Below, piece after piece: positions 15,001-30,000 of a DNA stretch of 64,000 nt (position 1 is its first letter; each line of letters begins with the position of its first letter). The translations under genes were made by a program, and so were the position numbers. This DNA comes from an uncultured Desulfobacter sp. Its GTDB lineage: Bacteria; Desulfobacterota; Desulfobacteria; Desulfobacterales; Desulfobacteraceae. Below the pieces are notes generated by a model. It was not told where the DNA came from. It did no database searches and saw only the letters and a program-made list of their open reading frames with translations. The stretch is taken from NCBI RefSeq assembly GCF_963664415.1, contig NZ_OY761445.1, positions 1,142,501 through 1,206,500 of the forward strand. Direction: 5' to 3'.

Positions 15001-18000
15001 GGCGCAAGACTTTCCATGGGCCTGGAGGAAGCATCATTCATTCTCAGTTTTGCCCATGATGACGGTGAAGGGACCGACTGTATTACCCGATCAGACGGAG
15101 ACTGGGCGGCAGACGGCTTTGAAGCCGGACAGACCGTCAACATCACGGCTGCGTCCAACTCCGAGAACAACGGAACGTATACCGTCGAGTCGGTTGACGG
15201 CAGTTCTCTCTATCTTGTTGACGCAAACTTTATTGAAGAAGATTCCACCACCGGCGTTACCGTAACACGGTATGAAGCGGGCAATTACCTTAGCCCGTCA
15301 GACCCCGGGTTTACGCTTGAGTTTGGTGACGGCACCAATACAATTGTCCGGAATGATTATGACTGGAGAAATGACGGCTTCTATGAGGGCCAATTAATAA
15401 CCGTATCCGGTGCCGATAATAACAATAACGGCAGCTATATCATCGAAACTATCAGCGGCGACACCCTGACACTGGTTGATGCAGCGTTTACAGCCCAGAC
15501 CGTTACGGATTCTTCAACGGTGACCATCACCGGTTATGATAAAGTGGTCTCCATCGAAGACAAAGACCTTGTGATCGATTTTGTTTATGATCCCAACGGC
15601 GATGACAGCATCGTGAGAAATGACGGCAGGGACTGGGATGATGACGGGTTCATTGAAGGTCAGACCATCACTGTTACCGGGACATCTGAAAACGATAAAG
15701 AATTCGTTATCAAGTCAATAGACGGAGATACACTATACCTCACAGACGACACCCAGGTGACCAATGAGTTTTCAGTCACCGGGGTATCCATCATATCCGA
15801 TGCAGGCAAAATCAATGTGAATGCGTCAAATAACTCCGTCATTGTCGCCACAAGCCTGTCAGGGTCTCCCCTGCTCGTGGAGTCCAAGAGCAGCACGACA
15901 TCCACGCCCAATGACAGCAACAGCAACCAGATCCAGTCCACTAAAAAAAGTAAAACCGGCGGCAGCAGCCTTAAAGCAAAAGATCCGGGCAGTATTGCCC
16001 TGAATGGAACCTTTTCACTGGTTGACGTCAACAATGTAACAACCGCTTATATTGACGGCGGATTCCTGGTGGAGACCGGAACGGATCTGAATGTAACTGC
16101 CAAAGACTCAACATACCTGGTCAACGGGAGCACCGCATTTGCCTATGCCGGAGATCTGGGAGGTGCCGGAAATATTGCCGTTAACATGGTTGACCGGGAT
16201 ACCTCGGCAGAAATAGGCAATGAATCCGTTGATTCATCCGGTGAGGTGTGGATTGAAAGTGCCGGCAACGTCAGTGTAAATGCAACAAACGGCGGCGGCA
16301 TTGTATCGGTTGCCCTTTCAGGCGTGCTTCAGCAATCCATGGATCAGAAACCGGCCCAGGAGGAAACGGCAGGTAAGCAAAGCAACACGCTTACGGATCA
16401 AAACAAGGCCGGTACCGAGGCGGAAAAAGAATCGGATAATACGATTATCCCGACCTGGATGCCGGAAATGTCCCTGTCCGGCAATGTGGCGTACAACCAT
16501 ATTCATGATATAACCATCGCAGAACTTTATCAGAGTAATGTTCTGTCGGCCGGCCAGGTGGATATTGAAGCCCTGAACAATGCCTGGATCGCTTCATTTG
16601 CCGGATCAACATCCATTACCGCATCCTATTATGACAACAGCGTAAAAACCGAAGAGCCCGAGGCGACCCCGCCCGAGCCGGAAAAAACGGTTAACGATAC
16701 GATTGTCAGACCGGTTCCAACGGTAAGGGCGTTGCCCAACGGACAACTCTGGCTTAAGTTTTCAGACAAATGCGCTTACTGGGATACCGCCACAGCATCC
16801 GCAGATGCCGGTGCGCCCAGTAAAAAAGTTGAAAGCATGTCCACGGATATCAACCTCACAGAGTTTTTTACCCTGCCTACCTCCGCATCCCCAACCACAA
16901 CCACCAAAACCTTTGCCCTTGCCGTCGGTAACTATGATGATACGGCAGTGGGCAGGGAAAAGGTCTGGTTTACCGTCACGGTTGAAGGAAAAACCTATTC
17001 CGGCACGGATGCAGAGATAAAAACCGCCTGGGTGGCCGATATCCAGAAGGCAATAAAAGATGCAATCAATGCCCTGAAGGGCGTTAAAAAGAGCGTTACA
17101 ACCACCACAGAGAAAAAGACGGCTGAAAACGACACAAAAAAGGCCGGAAACGAAGAGCCGGCAAAAAATAAACCCATCATCGCAGGGGCAGGTTCCGTAT
17201 CCGTTGTTGTGAACAGCCTGTCCGGTGAAACAAAGGCCTTTATCGATTCTTCCAACCTTGAAATCAATGACAGCCTTACGGTAACCTCGGAAACCAACCA
17301 GGTCATTATCGGTGTTGCAACAAGCGGCAGTGTTGCATACACGGAAAACAACAGCGGATTCGGTATTGCCGGCTCTGCTGCGGTGAATATCATTTCCGCC
17401 CTGACCGAAGCATATATATATGACAGCAGTGTTAATGTCCTGACCGGCGGCGAAGGTATCACCGTTTCTGCCACGGACAATAACATTATAGGAACCGGTG
17501 CAGGGTCCTTGAGTGTGACGGTCTCAACCAATGATAAATCATCTTCAACCGACTCATCCAACTCATCCAACAGCGGTAATTCAAACAGCAATTCCCAGGA
17601 AAAGAGCGGAACAAGCGAAAACAATACCAAATCCCAGGCCGCCCTCTCCGTCAGCCCTTCCGTTGCGGTGAGCATCGTAGACAGCGCCGTCCACAGTTAT
17701 ATTCTGAATTCATCCCTTATTGCAGACGGTGCAATTGAAGTTACGGCAAAATCAAGTGAAACCGTCGTTTCCCTGGCAGCAGGCCTTTCCGGAGCCGGTG
17801 CCGATTCCACAAAGGGCAGCTTTGCCCTGGCCGGTGCAGGGGCTGTTTCAGTCAATGTGATAACAGCCGAGACGCTGGCGTATATAGAAGATACGGATCA
17901 ATCTGAGAACAGAACCATTGAAAGCCGGGAAGCAGGCATCCTCATAAGCGCCGAGGATGATGCGCTGATCATAGGCAATGCTGGTGCCCTGGGCATCAGT

Positions 18001-21000
18001 TATGCCAAGGGCAGCGAATGGGGCGTCGGCGTTGCTTTAGGTGCTGCGCTTGCGGTAAACCGCATAGATAAAGAGACCCGCGCCGGTGTTTCCGGAGCCA
18101 AGATAAAGTCGAAAAAAGATGTGGTTGTGGATTCCGATTCCGACTCCTTTATATGGGCACTGACAACAGGCGGCTTTGGCGCCGGTGCAAAAGGCACCGA
18201 GAAATTTGCTGTTGCAGTGGCGGCAGGTGCAGCCGGATCAATTAATATGATTGATTCGGTGACCGAATCATATGTCATCGATAACAGCTCAATTACCATT
18301 GACGGGAGCACAGGCGGGCTTACGGTATCGGCAACCGATGCGTCCTCGATTGTCGCCAATTCCCTTGTTATGGGAATTTCAAGTGCAGTGGGAAAGACAT
18401 CGGCTTTTGCAGCATCCCTTGGCGGCACATTTTCTGTGAATGTTTTGGATAAAGAGACAAGGGCGTATATCGCTTCATCAACGGTAGGTTCTTCCGGAAA
18501 AGTGGACGTGAACGCGTCGTCAGGCGGCACGATCTGGGCCATGACCATCGGCGCTATCGGGTCCGGTTCAAAATCCGAAACCAAATTCGGCGGTGCCCTG
18601 TCTGTTGCCGGAGCCGGCAGCGTCAATGATATCCAAAGCGATGTCTCAGGTTATATCTCAGACAGCACGGTGACCGGCGGCAATGGTCAAGATGTATCCA
18701 TTTATGCCGATGATTCATCACTTATCCTTGCCGATTCAGGCATCCTGGGTATTGCAGTGGCCGTTGGGAACAGTTCTGTTGCCGCCTCACTGGGGGCTTC
18801 CATCTCCATCAATTCCGTAACCGGCGATATTAAAGCCTACAGTAAAAATTCCATTATTAATTCTTCCGGAAACCTTGATATTGATGCCAAGGCAGACACA
18901 ACCATATGGGCAATGACCCTTGGCGGTGTAGGCGCGGCCGGGAAGGCCTCCGAATCATACGGACTTGCATTTTCAGGTGCCGGTGTCGGATCGCTGAATG
19001 TCGTTGAGCGGGCCATAGACGCCTATGTTGAGGGCGATGGTACGGGCGTCCATAAGGTGACCACCGGAAACGGGGGTGATGTTCTAATCAGCGCAACGGA
19101 TAACGCCTTGATTCTTGCAAATGCCGGCGTCTTGAGTGTTGCCGTGGGGACCGGCGGAAGCACCGGTGTGGGCGGTTCAATGGGTGCATCCGTCATCATC
19201 AATACCGTTAAGGACTCCGTCAACGCCTATATTTCCGGTGTGGATGTCGAAGCCGACGGTGGTGTGGATATTGACGCCGAGTCCACCGCAACGATCTGGG
19301 CCTTGGCCATCGCCGGATCCCTCGGTGTGGGCGTCGGCAATACCACCGCCCAGAAAGATGCGAACGGAAATGTCCAGAGCAATACGGGCAGTACAAACAG
19401 CCAGGGTACGGGCGTCGGCGTGGCCATAAGCGGCGCGGTGACGGTCAATGTAATCGATAACAGCACACTGGCCTATATATCCGACAGCAGTGTCATCAGC
19501 AACAACAGCGGCGGTGTCACCATTGATGCCGTAGACAAATCAACCATACTGGCGGATGCCGGCGGTGTCAGCCTGGCTGTGGGTTCGGGCGGAAGCACGG
19601 GGGTTGCCCTTTCCATGGGCGGGTCTGTGGCGGTCAATGTCGTTTCCAATGACACCCTGGCGGCCATATCCGGTTCGCAGATCGGAACGGCCGATGATCC
19701 GGTGGGATCAGTGATGCTCAATGCCGATTCACAGTCCCAGATCTGGGCACTGACGTTAGCCGGTTCCCTGTCCGTGGGATACGGCAAAAACCGGTTCGGC
19801 GGTGCCTTCGGCGGGGCTGTGGCCGGTTCCGTCAATGTTGTCCATAATACCATTGACGCGCATGTTTCAGATTCAAGTACCATAACGGGCACAGGGCTGC
19901 TGGCAGTTGAAGCAAATGACAATACCGGCATCATCGCCACGGCCATGGGCGGAAGCATTGCCGTGGGAGCAGGCAGCAAGGGTCTTGGTGTTTCCGTGGG
20001 AGGCGCATTTGCGGTAAATGTCATCGCAAACACCACCTCAAGTTACATAGACGGCTCTGACATTGCCATCAACGGAGATCTGTCCGTCATATCCACATCA
20101 GACAGCGCCATATGGGGGCTTGCCGCCGGTGCAGCCGTCGGTGTGGGGGCCGCAAGCGGCGGCGGTGCCGGTGCATCAATATCCATCGGCGTCTCGGCGG
20201 TCAATAATGTGATCAGCAACAGCACCGAAGCCTATATCAGCAACGCCGACAGTGTCCTGACCGGCGGTAATAATATTATCGTACGGGCCGACGACAGTGC
20301 CGGAATAAAGGCCTTTGCCGTATCTGCTTCCATATCGGCGGCCGTATCAACAGGCAAGTCCGACGGCGGTAAAGGCGGTACCGGTGCTGCGGTCAGCGGC
20401 GGCGGGGCCGGGGCCGGAAACTATATTACATCAACCACCAATGCCTATATTGATCACAGCAGCCTGGGTACCGCCCTCAACCCGGTGGGCAATATAGACC
20501 TTGATGCCATGAGCACATCGCAAATCCTGGCGGTGATTCCGACCATATCCGCCTCTGTGGCCTACGGCGGTGAAAACGGGGTCGGGGTCGCCATCGGGGT
20601 GGCTGCGGCACGAAACATCATCGGTTACGGTTCAGACGATATTCTGGTTGATTACAACAGTTCGGATACGCCTGAAACCGTCAATGAGGGAGACCTTGTA
20701 AAGGTAACCGGTGACGGCCCATGGGAGGGAGAGGTTTACGAATATATCGGCTTGGAAATGGACCGTTCCGATTACAGTGCGGATACCGGTGTATATGCAC
20801 CGGCCCTTGGCGACAGGGTCTGGGTCGAAGATGAAAATTCAGGGGCCGCATCCGCCGGCGTATACCAGTATATTTACGATGGGGACGCGGTAGCCGTTGA
20901 CGGAGTGACACTTGATTTCGAACATGATGAGAATGATGAAAATGCTGACTATATCACATGGACGGATAACAGCTGGGCGGAACAGGGCTTTGCCGCAGGC

Positions 21001-24000
21001 CGTCAGATCGTCATAACCGGTGCGGGCGCCAACAACGGGACTTATACCATTCAATCCGTCGACGGTTCCAAATTATATCTTAAAGAGGATCTGGCAGCAG
21101 ATTTATCCGGTGCGACCGGGGTCCTGATACAGGCAACAAGCCTGTGGGACCTGACAATGGCGGATTACCAGAATACGGACTACTGGCAGAAAAACAGTGC
21201 ACTTGATTTAAACAGTCAGGATTTTGGTGATAAACAGCTGTGGCGGCGGGCTGATCTTAAAAAATCAGGGTCTGAGATCCAGGCCTTTATCAGAAACACC
21301 GACATTTATGCGGCAGGCAACATCACCTCAGACGCGCTTTCCGAACAAAGCATTGACTCCATCGTCATTGCCGGTTCCGTTGCCCTGGCTGGCGGCGGGA
21401 AATACGGCGTGGCAGTGAGCGGTGCCGGAGTCTTTACTGAGAATTACATCGGCACCGGTGTCCGGTCGTTTATCAACGGTGACGGATCAGACGGCATCAC
21501 CGCCAACAGCATCACCATGACCGCCGGAGATGTCTCCGAGATCAACAGTATTGCCGGAGCGGCCTCCGTTGCAGGGTCCGTGGGCGGCAGCGCCGGCGTG
21601 TCCGTAGCCATCGGCCTTTCCCTTGCATTCAACCGGGTGGACAATCAGGTTGAGGCATTTATTGCCAATGCAGATGACGGCATTATAACCACCGGGGACG
21701 TGATCCTTTATGCCGGATCAAACGCCGACGGTGCCGTTGCCTTTGATCCCACCGGTTATGGGTTCACATTCGACGATCTGGATGATGCAACCGAACAGGA
21801 TGTCGATGATCCGGACACCGATGACACGAATGAAGAAGCGGTAGATACGCTTTCCGACAGTGCTGTTCTGGAAAATCTGAAAACCGCCCTGGAAGACCAG
21901 GGATTAGAGATTGTTCTGGAGAGCACCGTATCTGATGATGCCCTTTATACGACCGGATATGGTGAGCAGAACCTCTTCACGAATGATACGGTAAAACTGG
22001 CCGACAACTACACCAACGGCGGTGTGGCCGGCAGTGTATACCGGTACCTTGGATATCAGGACTACACGTCGGATGAATCCGGTGTAACGGTGACAAGCGG
22101 GACCATCATAAAGGATGTGGACAGCGGTGCGTTCTATCAGTTTGCCGGCACAACGGCACAAGGCGATGCCATCTCAGATCTCTCAGGTATTGATTTTGAA
22201 AATGATGAAACGTGGCACGAATACCTGACCGATCTTGGTTCTGTGGATTACTCAGACACCGACGCCTGGGAACTTGTCAACGGAGAACTTAAACTTACAA
22301 AGCTTTCCGACGGCGGGGGCTGGAGCCTCATTGACGGTTCGGGCGCAGCCTATATCCTCAAAATAGAGGGTTCAAACCTCTCTGTTTCAAAATCAACCAT
22401 CAATGCAGTGACGGCTGCCGCATCATTGAGTGTGGGTGTTGGATACAAATCGGACGGTGCAGGTGTTGCCGTCAGCGGTGCCGGGGCATTTTCACAAAAC
22501 GTAATACTGTCAAAAACAAATACATACATTGAGAACAGCGTTATCACCAGCGGTGACAATGTTCTGTTGACCGCAAAGAGCGATCAGGCAATCAACTCTG
22601 CGGTCGTCGCCGCGTCAGCCGCTGTGGGCGGCGGCGGAAAGGCCGGGGTGGGGGTGGCAATCGGGGCCTCCATAGCGAGGAACCTGATCGGGTATGACTG
22701 GAACTACGCAAAACCGGCGGTTGACGTCAGGGCGTATATCGCAGATTCAAGCATTGATGCACAGGGACATCTGACCCTGACAGCCGATGCCGCCCAGACC
22801 ATCAACGCAGCGGTTATTGCCGGAGCCGCGGCAGTGGGTGCCGGTCAGACAGGTGTTGCGGTCAGCGGTTCAGGCGTGATCGCTGAAAACTGGATCGGTG
22901 TCAATGTAGAGGCATCCATAGACGGAGACGGCGACTCAGGCATTCATGCCCACAACATCACCCTTGACGCCACGGACACATCCACCATATCGGTGATCGC
23001 GGGTGCGGCTTCCCTGGCGGCCTCCTTTGGAACCAATACCGGGGTGTCCGTTGCCGTTGGCGTATCCCTTGCACACAACACCATCAGCAGCAGTGTCCAG
23101 TCTTATGTTAAAAATGCAGATATCATTGAAGCGGGCGGCACCATCCTTGTCAACGCCGATGAAAGTGCCACCATCAATGCCGTATCGTCTGCAGCGGCCG
23201 TTTCAGCAGCGTTCGGCCAAACCGGTGTAGGCGTCAGCGGGGCAGGCGCGGAGGCAACGAACCTGATTCTTACAACAACCAACGCCTATATCCAGGACAG
23301 CACCATTACGGATTCCGCCGATGTGTACGTTACCGCAACCAATGACGCCGTCATCAAGGCCGTTATCGCAACGGCATCCATTGCCCTTGCCGGCGGATCA
23401 AATACCGGTGTCGGTGTATCCATCGGTGTCTCACTTGCCGGGAACGTGATCGGCTGGGAATCCATCCTTGATACGGAATACGCCTATACCACGGGCGATG
23501 CTCCCCCCGGCCTTAACAACGGCGACCGGGTAAAGATTGAGTCAGGGGTCGGTGCCGGAAACGTATATGAATATGTCGGGGATGATGTTGATTTTTACGA
23601 CTATACAAGTGATCAGGGCGCGCAGACGCTGGCTGGCGGCGATCTGGTAAAAGTTGAATCAGGCTATGGTGAAGATGATCCGAATGACAATATAAAGGGT
23701 GAGGGAACCTATATTTACCGGTACATCGGTGATGACGGAGAAACCCTTAACCTGGGTGTCCAAGACTATACCGACACCACCCTGTGGGAATCTGTGGGAA
23801 GTGCCCGCCTGACCATGCAGGATTACACCAACGACGATCTATGGCGCAGGGTAAACCTTTTGGCGTCTCCCATTGACGTCCAGGCCTATGTGCTGAATTC
23901 AAGCATCACAACGGACGGAAGCCTTAATGTCGGTGCCGTGTCCGAACAGGAAATCGATGCCGTGGTCATCTCAGGGGCAGTGGCTGCCTCCGGGGGAAAC

Positions 24001-27000
24001 ACAGGCGTTTCCGTGTCCGGTGCCGGTGTCGGGTCCCTGAACCTTATTTCAGCCGATGTAAAATCCTATATCGACGGGAACGGATCTTCAGGGATTAACG
24101 CAGGGGACATAACCATTAGCGCTGAAGATACCTCCACCATCAATGCAATTACCGGTGCAGCGACCCTGGCGGCAGGGTTCGGAAGCACCGGCGTGGCGGT
24201 TTCCATAAGCGTTGCCCTTGCCCATAATGCCATCAGCAATGATGTGTCCGCCTTTATGACAAGGGCTGATGATGTGACCGCCACATCAGGGGCGATCACC
24301 GTCAGTGCATCGGAAAGTTCCGAGATTTCAACTATTACTACCGCCGCCGCTCTCTCCGTTGCCATCGGAAGTACAGGCGTGGCGGTTTCCGGCGCAGGCG
24401 CCGCCGCAACCAACTCTATCTTGACAAAAACGAACGCCTGGATTGAAGACAGCACCATCACCACCCTCTTGTCGGATGGAGATGTGATTGTCAGTGCCGA
24501 GGATGATTCTTCCATCAATGCCTTAGTTGCCGCAGTGGCCGCCTCGGTCGGCGGAGGACTATCAACGGGGGTGGGTGTTGCCATAGGCGCTTCCTACGCA
24601 AGCAACATGATCGGTTATGACCTATTGCTTGGGACGATCCCCATAAAAGATCCGGCCCAGGTACAGGCATTTGTGGATAATTCCGTCATACATGCAGCAG
24701 GCAATGTTGTTGTCTCAGCTACGGCCGAAGAAGAAATTTTTTCCATCGTAGCTGCCGGGGCAGCCGCCATTTCCGCAGGCGGCACAGCCGGTGTCGGCGT
24801 GGCCGGATCAGGTGTTGTGGCCGTCAACATGATGGCCACCGATATCAAGGCTTATATTGATTATTCAAGTGATGTTACCGGAAACAGTGTATGCCTCACG
24901 GCGGACGACACCTCCAAGATCATGGCCTACGGCGGGGCCGCAGCCATCTCCGGCGGTTTCGGCGGCACAGGCGTTGCCGTATCTGTCGGGGCGGCCATCG
25001 CACACAACAGTATTGATAACGATGTGGCTGCCTATATTAAAACCAGTGATGTTGAATCCACCGGTACCGATGTCACGGTAAAAGCCGTTGAACACGCCAT
25101 GATCAACTCGGCGTCTGCCGCCGCAGCCCTGGGGGTTGCCATCGGCAATGTGGGCGTGGCTGTGTCCGGGGCCGGGGCCGAGGCAAGCAACGTGGTCCTG
25201 ACAACGACCAACGCCTGGGTTGAAGGCAGCAACATCATCAGCGCCGGAGACGTAACTGTGTCTGCAAAAAGCCTGTCGGCCGATCTCGGTCTGGGAGATA
25301 TTTCCATGGACACCGAGGCCCAGGCAGACGCCTTTGCCGCAAACATGGATGACGCCTCGTCGGTTGATGCGGACAATGAAGATACCGCCGTAACAGATGA
25401 GAGAGAAGATGATATCGATGCCGATGAGGCATTTATTCAGGATCTTTCAACACTGCTGTTAAACCATGGTGTTGTAAATTCCGGTAATCTTGCCGTTACC
25501 CTGATGGAAGAAGGAGAACAATGGTCCGTCACCGACAGGGATACCGGTTATTTTTATACCCTTACCCGGAACGAAAACGATTTCAGCATCTCCACGGCAA
25601 CCATCGGTGCGGCGGTCATATCCGCATCAGCGGCCATCGGCGGCGGTGCGACAACGGGCGTCGGCGTATCCATGGGCGTCTCCTTTGCCACAAACTTGAT
25701 CGGCTTTCAGATCGGTCTTGATGCGTCATCGGATTACACCACGGCCGACAGCACGGCGGTGCTTGAACAGGGTAAAACCGTAAAAATTGAAGACGGTATC
25801 AAGAAAGACTATGTGTACGAATATGTGGGCCCCACGGCTACCATTTACAACTACACAACGGCAGACGGAACACGGGCAGTTGTCAACGGGGATCTGGTTA
25901 AGGTAAACAGCGGATACGACCTGAGCAAGGGAACTCAAGAGACGGTGTATCGCTATGTGGGCAATGACGGCACGGTAAACCTGGCGAATGCCGATTACAC
26001 GGATACAAACCTGTGGGAATCTGTGGGAAGTGCCAAGCTTTCCATGCAGGACTTCAGCAACAGGGACTTATGGAAACAAGTCAACCGGGAAGAATCACCG
26101 GCCCAGGTACAGGCATATATCCTTGATTCAACTATTGATGCCGGCGGCACGCTTTCCGCAACGGCGTTCTCCGACCAGTCCATTGATGCACTTGTTGTGG
26201 CAGGATCCGCCGCAGCCACCGGCGGCAGTGTCGGGGTCAGTGTTGCCGGGGCCGGGGCCGGGGCGATCAATGCCATAACAACGGATATTAAAGCGTTTAT
26301 TGAGGGTGACAGAGCCATCGGAAACGGTGAAGCGGCCGGCATCAAGGCGGGTTCCGTAGTCATTACGGCAAACGATGCATCCCGGATTACCTCGCTGACC
26401 GGCGCAGCAAGCCTTGCCGCGGCATTCGGCGGTGTCGGTGTGGCGGTGTCAATCGGTGTGGCCGGGGCCTATAACGATATAGACAATGATGTCGCAGCGT
26501 TTATCTATAATGTTGATGACGGTCTTGTCACAACCAACAGCGCAGGGGCCATCACCATAACGGCAACTGAATCGGCCACCATCAATTCTCTGACCGCCGC
26601 GGCATCACTGGCTCTTTCCATCGGCGGAGTCGGTGTTTCCGTCAGCGGTGCCGGGGCCGGAGCAGTAAACACCATCCTTACCAATACTTCGGCCTATATC
26701 CAGGGCAGCACCATTACAGGTGCCGGGGATTTTGCGATGGCGGCCAGGGATACCTCCACCATCAATGCCGTTGTTCTTGCATCCACCGCCGCCATCGCCG
26801 GCGGCGGCGTTGGTGTGGGCGTGTCCATCGGCGCATCCTTTGCCACCACCATCATCGGCTCTGAAATTGAAACCGCAGGGGTAAATGCCTATATCAGCAA
26901 TTCAACGGTAACGGTTGACGGTGATATGACCCAGTATGCCGTATCCGAGTCCGTCATAAGGTCCGTCGTGATAGCGACGTCTGCGGCCATTGCCCCGGGC

Positions 27001-30000
27001 GGTGTGGGCGTAGGTGTATCGGGAACCGGCGTACTTGCCGTCAATTACATGACCAGCGATATCAAATCCTATATTGATCAGCAGTCCACGGTCACCGCCG
27101 GCAGTCTTGATATCACGGCCGATGATACGTCTGAAATCATTGCACTGGCAGGGTCGGCATCCATTGCAGCGGCATACGGCGGCGTTGGCGTGGCCGTGTC
27201 TGTGGGAGTCTCCTTTGCACACAACATGATCAATAACGATGTGGCCGCCTTTATCAAAGAAAGTACGGTCAGCACCACCTTGGCGGCCGGTGCTTTTGAG
27301 GTCAATGCCGTTGAAAGATCCTTGATCAACTCCGTATCGGCGGCGGCATCGTTCGGTAATGCCATCGGCGGGGTCGGCGTGTCGGTCAGCGGTGCCGGCG
27401 CCGAGGCCACCAACATTATTCTGACAAAAACAAACGCCTATGTGGAAGAAAGCGATATTATTGCGGCAGGCAGTATGGCCGTTACGGCAAAGAGCCTATC
27501 GGCTGCGCCGGACTTGAGCGCACTTTCAATGGCAAATACGGCCACAGCCGATGATTTTGCACAAAAACTGGATGATGCCTCCTCAACAGATACGGACAAT
27601 GAGGATACGGCAACCGATGAGAGAGATGATGATATCGTTGCCGATCAAAATTTTATAGCCGTCCTTTTCACTAAACTGTCAAACAATCTGATTGCCAATT
27701 CAGGTGATCTGGCCGTCACATTGAGAAGCCAGGGCGAGCAGTGGTCGGTGATCGATCGTATCACAGGGTATTCCTACACCCTGACACGGGAAGGCAATGA
27801 TTTTACCGTTGCCATGTCGTCCATCGGGGCGGCGGTGGTGGCAACGTCCGCATCCATTGCCGGCGGCGGCGTGGGTGTAGGTGTTTCCATGGGAGTCTCC
27901 TTTGCGGCCAACATGATCGGTGCTGAAATAGACATTGAGTACCCCAGCGACTATACCACCGGCGATGAACCGCAGGTGCTTAAGCAGGGAGATACCGTCA
28001 AAGTCGGGGACGGGGTGCGTGAGGGCTATGTTTACGAGTATGTTGGTGCGGATGCGACCCTGTACAACTACACCTCCGCCGACGGCACAAAAACCATTAA
28101 TGAAGGGGATCTTGTAAAGGTCAACACAGGGTATGATTCGTCAAAGGGAACCGGTACCTCCATTTACAGGTATACCGGAAACAGCGGTACCACAGTCGAT
28201 CTCAGCAGTGCAAATTATCTGAATACAAGCCAGTGGGAATCCATTGGCAGTGCAAAACTGTCCATGCAGGATTACGGCAACGAGGACCTTTGGAAACAGG
28301 TCAACCTGATTCAGTCGCCCGTGGAGGTCCAATCTTACATCCTGAATTCCAATGTCAGTGCCGTTGGGGATATGTCGGTAACCGCATTCTCCGATCAGTC
28401 CATTGACGCCCTTGTTACGGCAGGGTCGGCAGATGCCACCGGCGGCGGGGTCGGCGTATCAGTCAGCGGGGCCGGGGCGGTGGCCATAAATACAATCGCC
28501 ACGGATGTTAAAGCGTTTATAGAGGGCGATGGGACAGACGGGATTACGGCAGGCAGCCTGACCATCAGTGCCGAAGACGCGTCCGGGATATCCGCAGTGA
28601 CTGCCGGGGCAAGTCTTGCGGCGGCTGTGGGCGGCGTTGGCGTAGGGGTCTCCATCGGTATCTCCGGGGCCTATAACCAGATTGAAAACGATGTGGCCGC
28701 ATACGTCTATAATACCGGAGCCGACGGTGTTACCACCACAACCGGTGATATAACTATCGAGGCAACCGAATCGGCCACTATTAACGCCCTGACGGCAGCG
28801 GCTTCAGTCGGCGCAGGCATCGGCGGTGTCGGTGTTGCGGTCAGTGGTGCCGGGGCTGCGGCCACCAACGTGATTTTGACCACCACCGAGGCCTATGTGC
28901 TGGACAGCACCCTTGACAGCGGTGGGGGGGTAACGATCAACGCCTCGGATACATCAGCACTCAATGCCGTTGTACTGGCCTCAACCGCGGCCGTCGCCGG
29001 CGGCGCAGTGGGCGTCGGGGTGTCCGTCGGTGCGTCCTATGCCGGAAACTTCATCGGTTCCGAAGTGGATTCTACAGGTGCCGTTGCCTTTGTAAAAGAT
29101 TCAACGGTTGATGCGGATGATGCATTCATCATGTCGGCTGTTTCCCAGGAAACTATCCGGGCTGCCGTGATTGCCGCATCTGCGGCAATCGCCCCCGGCG
29201 GCGTGGGTGTGGGCGTCAGCGGAACAGGTGTTGTGGCCATAAATTCGATTGCTGCTGATATTAAATCCACCATCGAAAATTCAACAATCACTGCGGGCAG
29301 TGTCGATATTAAGGCAGATGACACATCACAGATCATGGCGTTTGCAGGGTCCGCGTCCGTTGCCGCCGCATTCGGCGTGGTGGGCGTCGGCGTATCCGTT
29401 GGAGTCTCCCTGGCCCATAACATGATTCACAATGATGTTGCGGCATATGTCATGGACAGCACCATCACCACCACGAACACCGGCATCGGTGTACACGCCC
29501 TTGAACATTCCCAGATAAATGCGATCTCCGCTGCAGCCTCGTCGGCCCTTACAGCCGGCGGGGTTGCCGTTTCCGTAAGCGGTGCCGGCGCCGAGGCAAC
29601 CAATATTATTTTGACCCAAACCAATGCCTATATAGAGGACGGCACCATTGACAGTGCGGCGGATGTGAATATATCGGCAGAAAGCCTCTCTGCATCTCCT
29701 GATATTTATACATTTACAAAAGCCGATGGGGATGCTTTCGCCGACAAAATGGATGACGCGGATTCCACGGCTGAAGATGATCCGGATACGGCAGGTACCA
29801 ATGAAAGAGATACGGACATCAGCGCGGATAAAACCTTTATTGCGGAATTATCCTCTACCCTGACGGCTAAAGGGCTTGTCAATTCAGGAGATCTTGCGGT
29901 CACCATCCGTGATGCACAAAAGGAATGGTCGGTCATAGACAGGATTACAGGCAGTGCATATGTCATTACAAGAGACGGTGACACTTTCAGCGTCTCCACA